Origin: Planctomycetota bacterium
GTDB lineage: Bacteria; Planctomycetota; Planctomycetia; Planctomycetales; Planctomycetaceae
NCBI GenBank assembly: GCA_023417655.1
Contig: JAEZFD010000039.1
Coordinates: forward strand, 62,001 to 126,000
Length of the DNA stretch: 64,000 nt
Reading direction: 5' to 3'
Position 1 is the stretch's first letter, and each line of letters begins with the position of its first letter. The notes beneath the pieces are model-generated. The model ran no database searches. It saw only the letters and a list, made by a program, of their open reading frames with translations, and was not told the origin of the DNA. The position numbers and the translations under genes were made by a program. Shown in pieces: positions 18,846-28,106 of the stretch.

Positions 18846-21443
18846 ATGAATCGTTTTTTGTTGCGGGGAGCACTGTTCGGCCTGGCATTGCTGATGACGA
18901 TGCCGGCTTTGGCCCAAGAGGCCAAATCTCGATACGACCAGCTCATCGATAAGAAGAAAAAAGTGACCGGGATGTGGACGCTGTATTACAGCGACCAGCA
19001 GATCCTCGGTGAGTTTACTGATCCCGTCCTCAAAAAAGAGTATGTGATCATCCCATCGATTTCCCGGGGGATCAGCCAGGGAATGATTCTGGGCGGCATG
19101 TCCTGGGGATTTGGCGATGACGCCATCTGGTCGTTCAAAAAGACCGAAGAAAAACTCTTCATCTACCAGCGGAATGTCCGGTTCCGTGCAAAACCCGGAA
19201 CCCCGGAAGCGTCTGCCGTCGAACTGGCGTACAGCGACAGCATTCTTTATTCCCTGCCGATCCTGACCAAATCCCCTGCCGGTGCGATTCTCGTCGATCT
19301 GACCAGCGTGTTCATGAACGATGAACTGCAGATCGGGAGCGAAATCGGACCGGGATTCCGCTTTGCGCAAGACCGCTCAACGCTGACCAAGGTGAAGGCG
19401 TTTGAAGAGAATCTGGAGCTGCAGATCAATGCGGTTTACTCCGGAAGTATGCCGATCGACACCGTTCCTAATTCGAAGGGGGTTCAGGTCGGAGTCCATT
19501 ACAGCGTCAGCGTTTTACCCCCTGTCGGATCTAACGGATACAAGGTTCGGGCTGCCGATGACCGGGTTGGTTACTTCGTGACCGCCATCAAGGATTTCTC
19601 AAATCGGGATGATCCGGACCACTTTGTCCGTTATGTGAATCGATGGAATCTGCAGAAGCTGGACCCCGCGATCGACCTGTCTCCGCCACGGGAGCCGATT
19701 CGCTTTTACATTGAAAACACGGTCCCCGTCGCACTGCGTCCAACGGTCGAAGCCGGCATTCTGGAATGGAACAAAGCCTTCGAGAAACTCGGATTCGCCG
19801 GGGCAATCAAGGTCGACCAGCAACCTGCCGATCCCGACTTCGATCCCGAGAACATTCGCTATAACACCTTCCGCTGGATGACAGCGAATGCCCGATTCGC
19901 AATGGGGCCGTCACGTGTTGATCCCCGGACGGGTCAGATTCTGGATGCGGATATCATCTTCGATTCAGGATTCCTCGACAGCTGGAGTGAACGCTGGGAA
20001 ACATACCGCGGCGAATCTGCCCACCAGCTGGGTCAGGACCCCTTGATGGTCGAATCGGTCCAGCAGGCGTTGCCTCACGGGCATCGCCATTCGGCAAGCT
20101 GTACTCACTGTACTCAGATTCAGCGGTACAACGGTCTCGCGGCCGCTCTCTTTTCAGCCTCAGGACTCCACGAAAGCGGCGCATTGCCCAAGGAGTTTGT
20201 GCATGAAGGGCTGAAAGAAGTCGTCATGCACGAAGTGGGACATACACTCGGTCTTCGGCATAACTTCAAGGCCAGTGCCTGGAAGACGCTGGACGAAATC
20301 AACGACAAAGAAGCAGGAGCGAAAGAAGGCATCGTCGCCAGCGTGATGGACTACGCGCCGCCCAACCTGCTGGCCGACAAAGAAAAGCAGGGGCACTATT
20401 ACTCTCAGACCATTGGTCCATACGACTATTGGGCCATCGAGTATGGCTACAAACCCATCACAGGGAATGAAGCAGAGGAACTGAAAAAGATCGCTGCTCG
20501 CTCCTCGGAACCCGCTCTGGCGTACACCACGGACGAAGACACCCGTTCGATCGATCCGGATCCTTATTCCGCTCGATTCGATCTCGGGAAGGATCCTCTC
20601 GCTTATGCACGTCGGCAAATGGAACTGACGACCAGCGCCATGCCGAAAGTGATTGAGCGCACCGTCAAGAATGGTGACGGCTACCAGCGGGCACGCCAGG
20701 CGTTTCAGTTGTTGTTTGGAGAATACTGGGGTGCCGCGAGCATTGCGGCGAAGTTCCCCGGTGGAATTGAACTCAGCCGCGATCACAAAGCCGAGAAGGA
20801 AGGTCGGGCTCCACTGACACCGGTTCCTGCAGAGAAGCAGCGTGAAGCGATGAAGCTGCTCTCAGAAACCGCGTTTGCTCCGCCGAGCTATCCCGGAACC
20901 GAGCTGAACTATTTGGCTGTCTCCCGCTGGAATCACTGGGGGATGTCGTCGCCTTTCCGTCTTGATTTCCCGATTCACGACGAAGTGCTGATCCGTCAGG
21001 ACCAGATCCTGGGTCACGTTCTGAGCCCGATCATTCTGAGTCGGATTCAGGATACGGAATACAAGATCGCAACGGGGACGGATGCCTACACCCTGTCGGA
21101 GCATCTGCAGCTGGCGGTGGACGGCGTCTTCAAGGAGTGGATCACACCTCCTGAAAAGCAGAAATTTGATGACCGGAATCCAATGATCCCCAGCTTCCGT
21201 CGGAATCTGCAGCGGCAGGCGATTCGCCGCCTTGGGTCTCTGGTCACCCAGTCCACTTCGGCTCCTGCAGATGCCCGGACTCTGACGAGACTGCACCTGC
21301 AGACGCTGCGAGACGGTGCTCAGAAGCTGCTGTCGAACGAGGAACTGACACTCGATACCTATACGCGAGCCCATCTGGTCGATTTGATTGCTCGCATCGA
21401 CACAATTCTCAAAGCAGAACTGGTCCTGCCTTCACTGAATTGA
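18846..21443 (+). CDS. Secreted zinc-dependent metalloprotease (gluzincin/metzincin-like, DUF5117 type)
   Basis: The 865-residue product has a signal peptide (MNRFLLRGALFGLALLMTMPALAQ). The region about 30-250 corresponds to the DUF5118/DUF5117 N-terminal domains of large secreted metalloproteases, and the catalytic zinc site HEVGHTLGLRH lies near residue 461, followed by NFKAS; this extended HExxHxxGxxH form supplies three histidine ligands. VMDYAPPN about 40 residues later fits a Met-turn. The C-terminal 300 residues are helical and unassigned. It should act outside the cytoplasmic membrane on proteins, perhaps for nutrition or envelope turnover. Monocistronic, with a strong terminator at 21534-21577. 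Confidence 0.87.
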   Translation: MNRFLLRGALFGLALLMTMPALAQEAKSRYDQLIDKKKKVTGMWTLYYSDQQILGEFTDPVLKKEYVIIPSISRGISQGMILGGMSWGFGDDAIWSFKKTEEKLFIYQRNVRFRAKPGTPEASAVELAYSDSILYSLPILTKSPAGAILVDLTSVFMNDELQIGSEIGPGFRFAQDRSTLTKVKAFEENLELQINAVYSGSMPIDTVPNSKGVQVGVHYSVSVLPPVGSNGYKVRAADDRVGYFVTAIKDFSNRDDPDHFVRYVNRWNLQKLDPAIDLSPPREPIRFYIENTVPVALRPTVEAGILEWNKAFEKLGFAGAIKVDQQPADPDFDPENIRYNTFRWMTANARFAMGPSRVDPRTGQILDADIIFDSGFLDSWSERWETYRGESAHQLGQDPLMVESVQQALPHGHRHSASCTHCTQIQRYNGLAAALFSASGLHESGALPKEFVHEGLKEVVMHEVGHTLGLRHNFKASAWKTLDEINDKEAGAKEGIVASVMDYAPPNLLADKEKQGHYYSQTIGPYDYWAIEYGYKPITGNEAEELKKIAARSSEPALAYTTDEDTRSIDPDPYSARFDLGKDPLAYARRQMELTTSAMPKVIERTVKNGDGYQRARQAFQLLFGEYWGAASIAAKFPGGIELSRDHKAEKEGRAPLTPVPAEKQREAMKLLSETAFAPPSYPGTELNYLAVSRWNHWGMSSPFRLDFPIHDEVLIRQDQILGHVLSPIILSRIQDTEYKIATGTDAYTLSEHLQLAVDGVFKEWITPPEKQKFDDRNPMIPSFRRNLQRQAIRRLGSLVTQSTSAPADARTLTRLHLQTLRDGAQKLLSNEELTLDTYTRAHLVDLIARIDTILKAELVLPSLN

Positions 21444-21533
21444 GCCTGGGAAACCGAGAACGAGGGATGCGTTCCGTCGCATGACGGTTCGCTCTCTCTT
21501 CCAAGCTCGCAGTACTGAGATGCAGAAACGAAG

Positions 21534-21577
21534 CGAGGCCGGTCTTTCACTTGGAAGACCGGCCTCGTTCATTTTTC
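21534..21577 (+). terminator. Intrinsic terminator of the metalloprotease gene
   Basis: A perfect 13-bp stem (21534-21546 with 21555-21567), 8-base loop, is followed on the plus strand by TTCATTTTTC. The convergent sugar isomerase gene ends at 21606. Confidence 0.9.
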
Positions 21578-21605
21578 AATCAGTGATAATGCTCACCGAA
21601 AGTGA

Positions 21606-22631
21606 TCAATTCCAGCCGTGGGCGTCGCGGACTTTGATCATCGCGGAGAGGATCGTATTCCAGGTCGACGACGTCTCGAGCAGCGAGTTCGGGAACATAC
21701 AGCCATCCCAGCAGATGTGCTGAATGCCACGTTCCTGGGCTCCCTTGAGCCAATAGCCAGCGCAGCGGGTGATGTCGAGCTTGCCGTTCGGATCATCGGC
21801 CGGACAGTGTTTGCCAGTCTTGTCGTGGCTGCCGGTACCGTGAACGGTCCCGTCGTTCTGCGCGACGTGGAAATCAATCGTCCAAGGTCGCAGAGCATCG
21901 GTCATCTTCTCATAGGCCGCCCAGAACTGCTCCTCGGAATCTCCTTCCTTGAGCAAGGCATGTTCAGGGGCGTTGTAGCCCATCAGATAGAGATATGTGT
22001 GAGCAAGGTCCGCCTGAAATCCGACTGTCTCCGGCATGTCGACCGCTTCCAGCAGGTTGACCATGTCGCGCCAGGAGTGCATACCTGCCCAGCAGATTTC
22101 GCCTTCAGCAGCGAGGCGTTCACCGTAATCAGCGGCGACCTTCCCTGCTTCCCGGAACGTTTCAGCGATCAGCTTCGTGTTGGCCGTTGGGTTATCGTAC
22201 CAAGCGTTTGTCCCGGTGGCTGAATCGATGCGAATCACACCGTATTTGCGGATGCCCCGCTCGTTGAAGACCTTGGCAATCTTGCAGGCCTTTTCAACTG
22301 CCAGGACAAACTTCTTGCGAGCTTCGGCATCGCCCATCGCGGAGTCCCCAACCGTTCCCGGCCAGACTGGCGCGACGAGTGATCCGATGCTGAATCCATA
22401 TCCGCCCACCTTGTCACAGATGGCTTTCAGCGTCGCTTCATCGGAATCCGGGTCGGTGTGAGGATGAAACAGGAAGCAATCGATCCCGTCAAACTTCACG
22501 CCGTTCACACTGGCTGCAGCAGTCAGTTCCAGCATGCGTTCCAGCGAGATCGGAGGATTCGAGGTGCCGGGTTCCTTCCCCACCAGCCCGGGCCACATGG
22601 CATTGTGCAATTTCGGGAACGCATGAGACAT
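21606..22631 (-). CDS. Sugar phosphate isomerase/epimerase (xylose isomerase-like TIM barrel)
   Basis: The 341-residue product has the AP-endonuclease-2/xylose isomerase-like TIM barrel: an N-terminal strand with LTAAASVNGVKFDGIDCFLFHPH, RIDSATG, the metal-ligand region GEICWAGMHSW, VGFQADLAHTYLY, and IDFHVAQNDGTVHGTGSHDKTGKHCPADDPNG. Metal-dependent isomerisation or epimerisation of a sugar or polyol is expected; such genes are abundant in planctomycetes and the substrate cannot be read. I place the start at ATG 22631, 11 bases after GGAGAG; an ATG at 22658 and a TTG at 22664 are in frame too. Cytoplasmic, no signal peptide. Confidence 0.82.
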   Translation of the reverse strand: MSHAFPKLHNAMWPGLVGKEPGTSNPPISLERMLELTAAASVNGVKFDGIDCFLFHPHTDPDSDEATLKAICDKVGGYGFSIGSLVAPVWPGTVGDSAMGDAEARKKFVLAVEKACKIAKVFNERGIRKYGVIRIDSATGTNAWYDNPTANTKLIAETFREAGKVAADYGERLAAEGEICWAGMHSWRDMVNLLEAVDMPETVGFQADLAHTYLYLMGYNAPEHALLKEGDSEEQFWAAYEKMTDALRPWTIDFHVAQNDGTVHGTGSHDKTGKHCPADDPNGKLDITRCAGYWLKGAQERGIQHICWDGCMFPNSLLETSSTWNTILSAMIKVRDAHGWN

Positions 22632-22991
22632 CGGTTTGCTCTCCGGAACTTCCAACATGGTCAAAGGATCCGCGAATCAATCTAACAAGTGCCAAGGGGA
22701 TCGTCCCTGAATGCACCTGCCGAACCCTGATTCGAGGGAATCAAGCTGCCCAAACATCAGCGAATGATGATGAAGCATCGTGAAAATCCACTCATTTGTC
22801 GACCCAGCCGGGCAGCCTCACGGGAGGACGTGCCGGAAACTTCCGACAACGGACCTCATCACGGGAGGGGCCTGTCAAAATTGCCCCTCCAAGCGACGCG
22901 TCGCTGAATTGATGGGAGGTCTCCGGTGGTTCGCTGTTGAATCACTCAACGGTTAAGAGGCTTCCGCGACCAGCATCCTACGGAAAAAAGA
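22632..22991. other. Intergenic region with an isolated hairpin
   Basis: No gene seen. GGAGGGGC (22864-22871) and GCCCCTCC (22883-22890) form an 8-bp G/C stem with an 11-base loop and no T-tract on either strand, so it is not a typical terminator. Confidence 0.4.
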
Positions 22992-23040
22992 AATCCCTGT
23001 GTTACCGGCATTACGAAAATGCTTGGTCAACACAGGGATT
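22983..23040 (-). terminator. Terminator of the rpmF-plsX-fabD-acpP-fabF operon
   Basis: A perfect 12-bp stem (22992-23003 with 23029-23040), 25-base loop, is followed on the minus strand by TCTTTTTTCC. It lies 33 bases past the fabF stop codon. Confidence 0.85.
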
Positions 23041-23073
23041 GAAATTCGTATTCGGACGAGTCGGCATCTTAGG

Positions 23074-24315
23074 TCAAACGCGGCCGAGAATCAGACAGGC
23101 GTTGTGCCCGCCGAATCCGAAGCTGTTTGACATCACCCGATCCATCTTCATCGGGCGTGCCTGAAGTGGCACATAGTCGAGATCGCAGCCCTCATCGGGT
23201 TCTTCCAGGTTAATCGTCGGCGGTGCAACCTGATCTCTCAGGGCAAGAACGCAGATGATGAACTCAAGACCGCCCGATGCACCCAGCAGGTGCCCCAGCT
23301 GGCTCTTTGTGCTGGAGAAGGCGATCTGCTTGGCATGCGGTCCCCAGACGGTTTTCACCGCATAGGTCTCTGCCTTATCTCCCAAGGGTGTGCTTGTCCC
23401 GTGAGCATTGATGTACTGCAGATCAGCCGGACTCAGCTGTGCATCTTTGAGAGCATTTGACATGGCACGCGCAGCTCCCCGTCCTTCCGGATCAGGAGCA
23501 GTCATGTGATTGCCGTCTGCTGCCATTCCATAGCCGAGCACTTCGGCGAGGATCTTGGCACCTCGAGCCCGGGCATGTTCGTATTCTTCCAGGACGACAA
23601 TGCCTGCACCCTCAGCGATGACAAACCCGTCACGTCCTTTATCGAACGGACGGCTTGCCCCCTGAGGATCTTCATTGCGTGTGGACAATGCCTGCATCCG
23701 GGCAAAACCGGAAAGCCCCATCGGCGTAATCGCCGCTTCGCTTCCGCCGGTCACCATCACGTCAGCATGCCCCAGCTGAATCAGCCGGTAAGCATCCCCC
23801 ATGGCGTTATTGGCAGAAGCACATGCGGTGGCAACAGCGCTATTCGGACCTCGCAGCTTCCATCGAACTGAAATATTCCCGCTGGCGGCGTTCACCATCA
23901 GCTTGGGAATCATCAGCGGGGAAACCCGAGTGGGTCCCTGATCAAACAGAGCCGCGTGCTGCTGTTCAATCTCGTTGAGTCCGCCAATTCCGCTTCCGAT
24001 CAGGACGCCGTGCTGGTACGGATCTCCGGAATCGAAATCGATCCCGGATTCGCGAATTGCTTTCGCCGCAGCCGCCATTGCGAACTGCACGAAGCGATCC
24101 AGCCGGCGGACGTCCTTCTCGAGAATCTCGATATGGTCTGCCAGATTGAAGTTCTGGATTTCACCGCCGAACCGTACTTTGAAATTGGAGGTATCAAAGC
24201 GGCGCAACGGGCCAATCCCGCTCTTGCCGGCGCATATGTTGTCCCAGAACTCTGGCACTTCATGCCCGAGTGTAGAGACGACGCCCATTCCTGTGACAAC
24301 GACGCGCCTGCGCAT
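23074..24315 (-). CDS. fabF: 3-oxoacyl-[acyl-carrier-protein] synthase II (FabF)
   Basis: The enzyme condenses malonyl-ACP with an acyl-ACP to extend the fatty acid chain by two carbons, in the cytoplasm. The 413 residues equal the family length. The thiolase-fold active site is complete: Cys165 in VATACASANNA, His305 in INAHGTSTPLGD and His342 in KSQLGHLLGASG. The C-terminus has the usual SNSFGFGGHNACLIL. It starts three bases after the acpP stop codon and is the last gene of the fab operon. Confidence 0.96.
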   Translation of the reverse strand: MRRRVVVTGMGVVSTLGHEVPEFWDNICAGKSGIGPLRRFDTSNFKVRFGGEIQNFNLADHIEILEKDVRRLDRFVQFAMAAAAKAIRESGIDFDSGDPYQHGVLIGSGIGGLNEIEQQHAALFDQGPTRVSPLMIPKLMVNAASGNISVRWKLRGPNSAVATACASANNAMGDAYRLIQLGHADVMVTGGSEAAITPMGLSGFARMQALSTRNEDPQGASRPFDKGRDGFVIAEGAGIVVLEEYEHARARGAKILAEVLGYGMAADGNHMTAPDPEGRGAARAMSNALKDAQLSPADLQYINAHGTSTPLGDKAETYAVKTVWGPHAKQIAFSSTKSQLGHLLGASGGLEFIICVLALRDQVAPPTINLEEPDEGCDLDYVPLQARPMKMDRVMSNSFGFGGHNACLILGRV

Positions 24316-24318
24316 TGC

Positions 24319-24549
24319 TCAAGCACTTTCCTTCTGCTTGATGTAATCGATAGCATCCCCGACGGTCCGAAGCTTCTCATAGTCTTCGTCGGGAATGGTG
24401 ACTCCGAATTCCTCTTCGAACTTCATTCCCAGTTCGACCAGGTCGAGTGAGTCGGCATGCAGATCGTCGATGAAATTGCTGTCGCGTGTGATCTCGTCTT
24501 TATTCACGCTCAATTGCTCGCTGACAATTGAGATCACTTTATCTTCCAC
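24319..24549 (-). CDS. acpP: Acyl carrier protein
   Basis: A 76-residue acidic protein that carries the growing acyl chain on phosphopantetheine. The attachment serine is Ser34 in DLHADSLDLVELGMKFEEEF, the standard ACP motif, and the end VGDAIDYIKQKESA fits helix IV. I place the start at a GTG at 24549, because GGAAGGAG lies eight bases ahead of it and the protein then begins at the usual ACP N-terminus; the upstream in-frame extension (to 24585) would place the ribosome site inside the coding region. It lies between fabD and fabF, overlapping neither. Confidence 0.95.
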   Translation of the reverse strand: MEDKVISIVSEQLSVNKDEITRDSNFIDDLHADSLDLVELGMKFEEEFGVTIPDEDYEKLRTVGDAIDYIKQKESA

Positions 24550-24747
24550 GATTTTACTCCTTCCTCGGAGAGGGGCCCGAGTCATCAGGCCGCGCTATCG
24601 ATGAATCCTGAATTCAGTTGAAAAATGATTTGACGTTCACACGTTTGCGGGCGAATTGGCAAGTCGGATCAAGATATAGCGGCTTTCCCGAAACAAGTAA
24701 ACGGCAAGCACGTGACGTCTCAGGAGAATCCGTGGACCCGTCGAAAC

Positions 24748-25656
24748 TCACGAATCATTGACGACGGTACAGGGAATTTTTCGGTTCACCCGCTTCATCA
24801 ATCCAGTCAGCACGCGGCCGGGCCCGATCTCGTAAAACTCATCGATTCCCGCTTCAATCAGTTTTCGCAGTCCATCTTCCCATCGAACCGGACTGACCAC
24901 CTGCTTGACGAGAATCAGCTTGAGTTCTTCAGGATTGAGGTGAACCTCGGCATCCACGTTGGACACCACAGGAATCTCTGGTGCCGTCATGGTGACACCT
25001 GCCAGAGCTTCTGCCAGACGCTGATCCGCTGGTTCCATCAATTTTGTATGAAAAGCCCCTGCGACCGCCAGAGGAACTACTCGTGCGCCGGCTGCTTCGG
25101 CAAGTTCCACCGCTTTTTCCAATGCTGGGTTCTCACCAGAGATCGCAACATTGCCTGGGCAGAGGTAATTCGCGATCTGAACGAGACCTTCTGAGCGGGC
25201 CTGCTCACAGATCGCGTTCACTTTCTCGACGTCCAGCATCAGGATGCTGGCCATACCTGAGGGGGACGCGTCTGCGGCATCCTGCATGGCCTGCCCACGC
25301 TGCTGAACCACACGCAAGCCATCTTCGAAAGAGAGTGCTCCGGCGAAGACCAGGGCGGTGTATTCACCCAGACTCAGTCCGGCGGCCATTTCGCAAGAGA
25401 GGGCGATTTCCGGCGACTCGGCTCGAAGTTTCTCTAGAGCCGCGAGACTGGTGACAAAGATGGCTGGCTGACTGACGACAGTGGAATCGAGCGTTTCTGC
25501 CGGCCCTTCAAAACAGAGCTTGGCAAGGTCGTAGCCGAGAATTTCGCTGGCCTGATCGTACAGGCGGCGGGCCTTGGGATAGGTCTCAGCCAACTGCCGC
25601 CCCATGCCGACGTGCTGTGCTCCCTGTCCTGGGAAGAGAAATCCAATGCGACCCAT
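24748..25656 (-). CDS. fabD: Malonyl-CoA:ACP transacylase
   Basis: The 302-residue enzyme loads malonate from CoA onto ACP. The N-terminal GRIGFLFPGQGAQHVGMG is the family signature; the nucleophile is Ser95 in GLSLGEYTAL and the active-site histidine is His203 in AGAFHTKLM. ATG 25656 has AGGAG six bases upstream, which rules out the ten-residue longer form. It follows plsX after 148 bases and precedes acpP by 198 bases, both rather wide gaps for an operon, so internal promoters are possible. Confidence 0.95.
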   Translation of the reverse strand: MGRIGFLFPGQGAQHVGMGRQLAETYPKARRLYDQASEILGYDLAKLCFEGPAETLDSTVVSQPAIFVTSLAALEKLRAESPEIALSCEMAAGLSLGEYTALVFAGALSFEDGLRVVQQRGQAMQDAADASPSGMASILMLDVEKVNAICEQARSEGLVQIANYLCPGNVAISGENPALEKAVELAEAAGARVVPLAVAGAFHTKLMEPADQRLAEALAGVTMTAPEIPVVSNVDAEVHLNPEELKLILVKQVVSPVRWEDGLRKLIEAGIDEFYEIGPGRVLTGLMKRVNRKIPCTVVNDS

Positions 25657-25804
25657 CGCAGCAACTCCTGAAAGCGACGCAAACATTCATGGGGAGGGAC
25701 GTGATAATTTGCTGTCAACAAATTTGCGAGACCGTCCCCGGCTCTCTTCGACAACCTCCGGCCAACCCCGAGTGAGGGCCGTCCGTAGACCAGGTAGTCA
25801 GCTT

Positions 25805-26815
25805 TTAGACCCCGGCAGATTCCGGATGCGCCGCCAACGTCTGAGTGATCTTCGGATTAACTCCGCGTTCTTTCATCATTGCCGACGTACGGATCGCATT
25901 GCGAATCGAACGGGCATCACTGGATCCGTGGGAGATAATGCAGATCCCGTCAATCCCCAGCAGCGGCGCCCCGCCGACTTCATTGTACTCAAAGATTTTG
26001 CCGACTTCCTGAATCGCAGAAGCGGCCTGCCCTCGTTCAGCCTGCAATGAACCAAGGACTCGCTCCGTCAGCGACTTCATGACCATCGAGGCCATGCCTT
26101 CGCTAACCTTGAGGATGACGTTGCCGACAAAACCTTCACAGATGACGACATCAACGATCCCATTGAAGAGATCGCGGCCTTCCACATTTCCAATAAAGGA
26201 TTCGCGAACTGGGCCGGCCGAGATCAGCTGGTGCGTTTCACGGACAACTTCGTTGCCTTTGCCGTCTTCGCTCCCGATGTTCATGACTCCAACACGTGGG
26301 GCCACGACGCCAAGAGCTTCACGAGCAAAGACCAAACCCATCAACGCGTACTGCGCGAGATGCTCAGGTCGCGCACCGGGATTGGCACCAACATCCATCA
26401 CCACGGTATTGCCGTGAATGGATGGCAGCAGAACGGCAATCCCAGGCCGCTTCACACCCTTGAGAAACAGTTTAGTCCAGAGCCCTGCGGCGACAACACC
26501 GCCTGTATTCCCTGCACTAACCAGCGCATCGACTTCACGCGCCGCCATCATCTTCCAGCAACGCGCGATCGAGCAGTTTGGCTTTTTGCGCAACGCTTCC
26601 GTCGGCTTCTCGTCCATTCCGATGAAGCCTTCAGCCTGCACCACACTCAGGCGGTCACCTGAATAGCCACGCTGTTGCACCAGCGGTTCCAGGAGGGCGC
26701 GGTCACCGACCAGCGCGATTTCCAGGTCAGGAAAATCCGCCAGTGCTTCGATCGCTCCATCGATATTGATTCCGGGAGCGAAATCTCCTCCCATCGCGTC
26801 CAGTGCGATCCGCAT
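25805..26815 (-). CDS. plsX: Phosphate acyltransferase PlsX
   Basis: The 336-residue enzyme makes acyl-phosphate from acyl-ACP and phosphate, feeding PlsY in phosphatidate synthesis at the membrane surface. The N-terminal RIALDAMGGDFAPG is characteristic, as are MDVGANPGARPEHLAQYALMG, NIGSEDGKGNEVVRE and VICEGFVGNVILKVSEG. The C-terminal GVNPKITQTL is present. It starts six bases after the rpmF stop codon, the arrangement seen in most bacteria. Confidence 0.96.
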   Translation of the reverse strand: MRIALDAMGGDFAPGINIDGAIEALADFPDLEIALVGDRALLEPLVQQRGYSGDRLSVVQAEGFIGMDEKPTEALRKKPNCSIARCWKMMAAREVDALVSAGNTGGVVAAGLWTKLFLKGVKRPGIAVLLPSIHGNTVVMDVGANPGARPEHLAQYALMGLVFAREALGVVAPRVGVMNIGSEDGKGNEVVRETHQLISAGPVRESFIGNVEGRDLFNGIVDVVICEGFVGNVILKVSEGMASMVMKSLTERVLGSLQAERGQAASAIQEVGKIFEYNEVGGAPLLGIDGICIISHGSSDARSIRNAIRTSAMMKERGVNPKITQTLAAHPESAGV

Positions 26816-26821
26816 AGCGAA

Positions 26822-27001
26822 TTATTCCTCGGTGGACACCATGGTACGGCCGTGGTAGTGACCGCAGTTCGGGCAAACCACATGTGAAGGAACAGCGGTT
26901 CCGCACTGAGTGCAGTACTGCAACTTCATTGGTTTTACCGAGTTGTGGCTATTCCGCTTCCGTGAGCGGGATTTCGATTGACGTCGCTTGGGGACAGCCA
27001 T
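26822..27001 (-). CDS. rpmF: 50S ribosomal protein L32
   Basis: A 59-residue protein that is easily missed because of its size. It begins MAVPKRRQSKSRSRKRNSHN, the standard basic L32 N-terminus, and has a zinc-ribbon of the CxxC...CxxC type (Cys30, Cys33, Cys43, Cys46) followed by GHYHGR. It is a component of the large ribosomal subunit. It is the first gene of the rpmF-plsX-fab operon, a conserved linkage of ribosome and lipid synthesis. Confidence 0.96.
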   Translation of the reverse strand: MAVPKRRQSKSRSRKRNSHNSVKPMKLQYCTQCGTAVPSHVVCPNCGHYHGRTMVSTEE

Positions 27002-27375
27002 TGTCGCCGTACCTTCTTCACAAGTGAATTGCAGACATGATGCTTGGCCGGTGGCTCCAGCGGGAGCAATCGGTCAAAAGATCGAAAATGGTATGACAGG
27101 ACGAAAAGTGGTGTCAAGGAAACACCGCCTGAATCGCAACTTCGGTGATTTCTTCGCTGTTATTGCCCTTGGAGGCGTCGAGTTTCCCCGAAAATCACGC
27201 AAAATTCTTCAAAATTCCTACCGAGCCGATGGACGTGTGATCGTATTTCCTCTAGAGCAGGGACCGATGGGGCAGTTGGCGGGAGTTTTGGACGGCGCCA
27301 TTGTTTAAGATGAGTGGTTTGCTCTGTGAGGCCCCTCGCCCCCTGTTTGAGAGTCTCAATTTCGGAGAAATTGCG
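27002..27375. other. Divergent intergenic region before the fab operon
   Basis: It should hold the promoter of rpmF on the minus strand and that of the 27376 gene on the plus strand. GGAGAAATTGCG at the right edge serves as ribosome site for ATG 27376. I cannot point to a clear -35/-10 pair and see no gene. Confidence 0.45.
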
Positions 27376-27801
27376 ATGGCTGATGCGCAGGAGAGGGCTG
27401 ACGCCCGGCCGCCCCGGCCATCGGGCCTGAGTCGGTTGCTCCGCCGCGATCTTCCGCTGGAGACGGAGACCAGTGTGTTCATTCTGATGAACATGCTCGA
27501 TTTCTTTGTGACCTATTGCCTGCTGACGCTGGGTGGATTTCACGAGGCGAACCCGATCGCCCGGTGGTTTCTGGAGGGCTGGGGACCGGTCAAAGGGATG
27601 CTGATGTACAAGCTCGCCCTGGTGACAACGGTCTGCCTGATTACTCAGATTGTATACACCAAGCGTCCCTATACCGCGCGAGCGATTCTTGTTTTCGGAT
27701 CGATCGGAGTCTTCTTCGTGGTGGTGTATAGCATCCGTCTCTATCTGTTCCACGGCGGTGGAGAAATCGGTCTGCCACTCGACATGCTCGACGGTGAGTA
27801 A
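27376..27801 (+). CDS. DUF5658-like small membrane protein
   Basis: The 141-residue product has a basic, Arg/Pro-rich cytoplasmic N-terminus of about 30 residues and then three membrane helices (about 40-58, 77-95 and 102-122). The segment MLDFFVTYCLLTLGGFHEANPIARWFLEGWG shows the D...T...G..E.NP pattern of DUF5658 proteins, whose function is unknown. ATG 27376 has GGAG nine bases upstream; in-frame starts at 27301 (TTG) and 27310 lack this. No operon partner. Confidence 0.7.
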   Translation: MADAQERADARPPRPSGLSRLLRRDLPLETETSVFILMNMLDFFVTYCLLTLGGFHEANPIARWFLEGWGPVKGMLMYKLALVTTVCLITQIVYTKRPYTARAILVFGSIGVFFVVVYSIRLYLFHGGGEIGLPLDMLDGE

Positions 27802-28106
27802 CAGCGCATGACCGGAGCGTTACCGAGTGCGAAGGCCAGTGAAAAAGCCCGCGAGAAAGACTGGTTCGCAGGAGACGGCACTTCGTAGGAACGGGCCTTC
27901 AACTGAGCTGGCCGGTGATTCCGCCTTTCAGCAGTCATAAGGCAGTGACGACGCTGACGGGGAAAGATACGAACTTCTGTCTGTTTTTCAGTTTGTGATC
28001 CCGCAGATTGGGAAGCAGGCAGTCAGATTCTGTATTCTCAGCACTGGTGAAATGCAGAAGTCATCAGGCCTGCTTCCAGCGTCAGTGAGTGCTCACGGAG
28101 AACACG
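27802..28106. other. Intergenic region, nothing recognised
   Basis: About 305 bases between two plus-strand membrane protein genes. GGAGAACACG at the right edge is the ribosome site for ATG 28107. No clear terminator or promoter was found. Confidence 0.4.
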
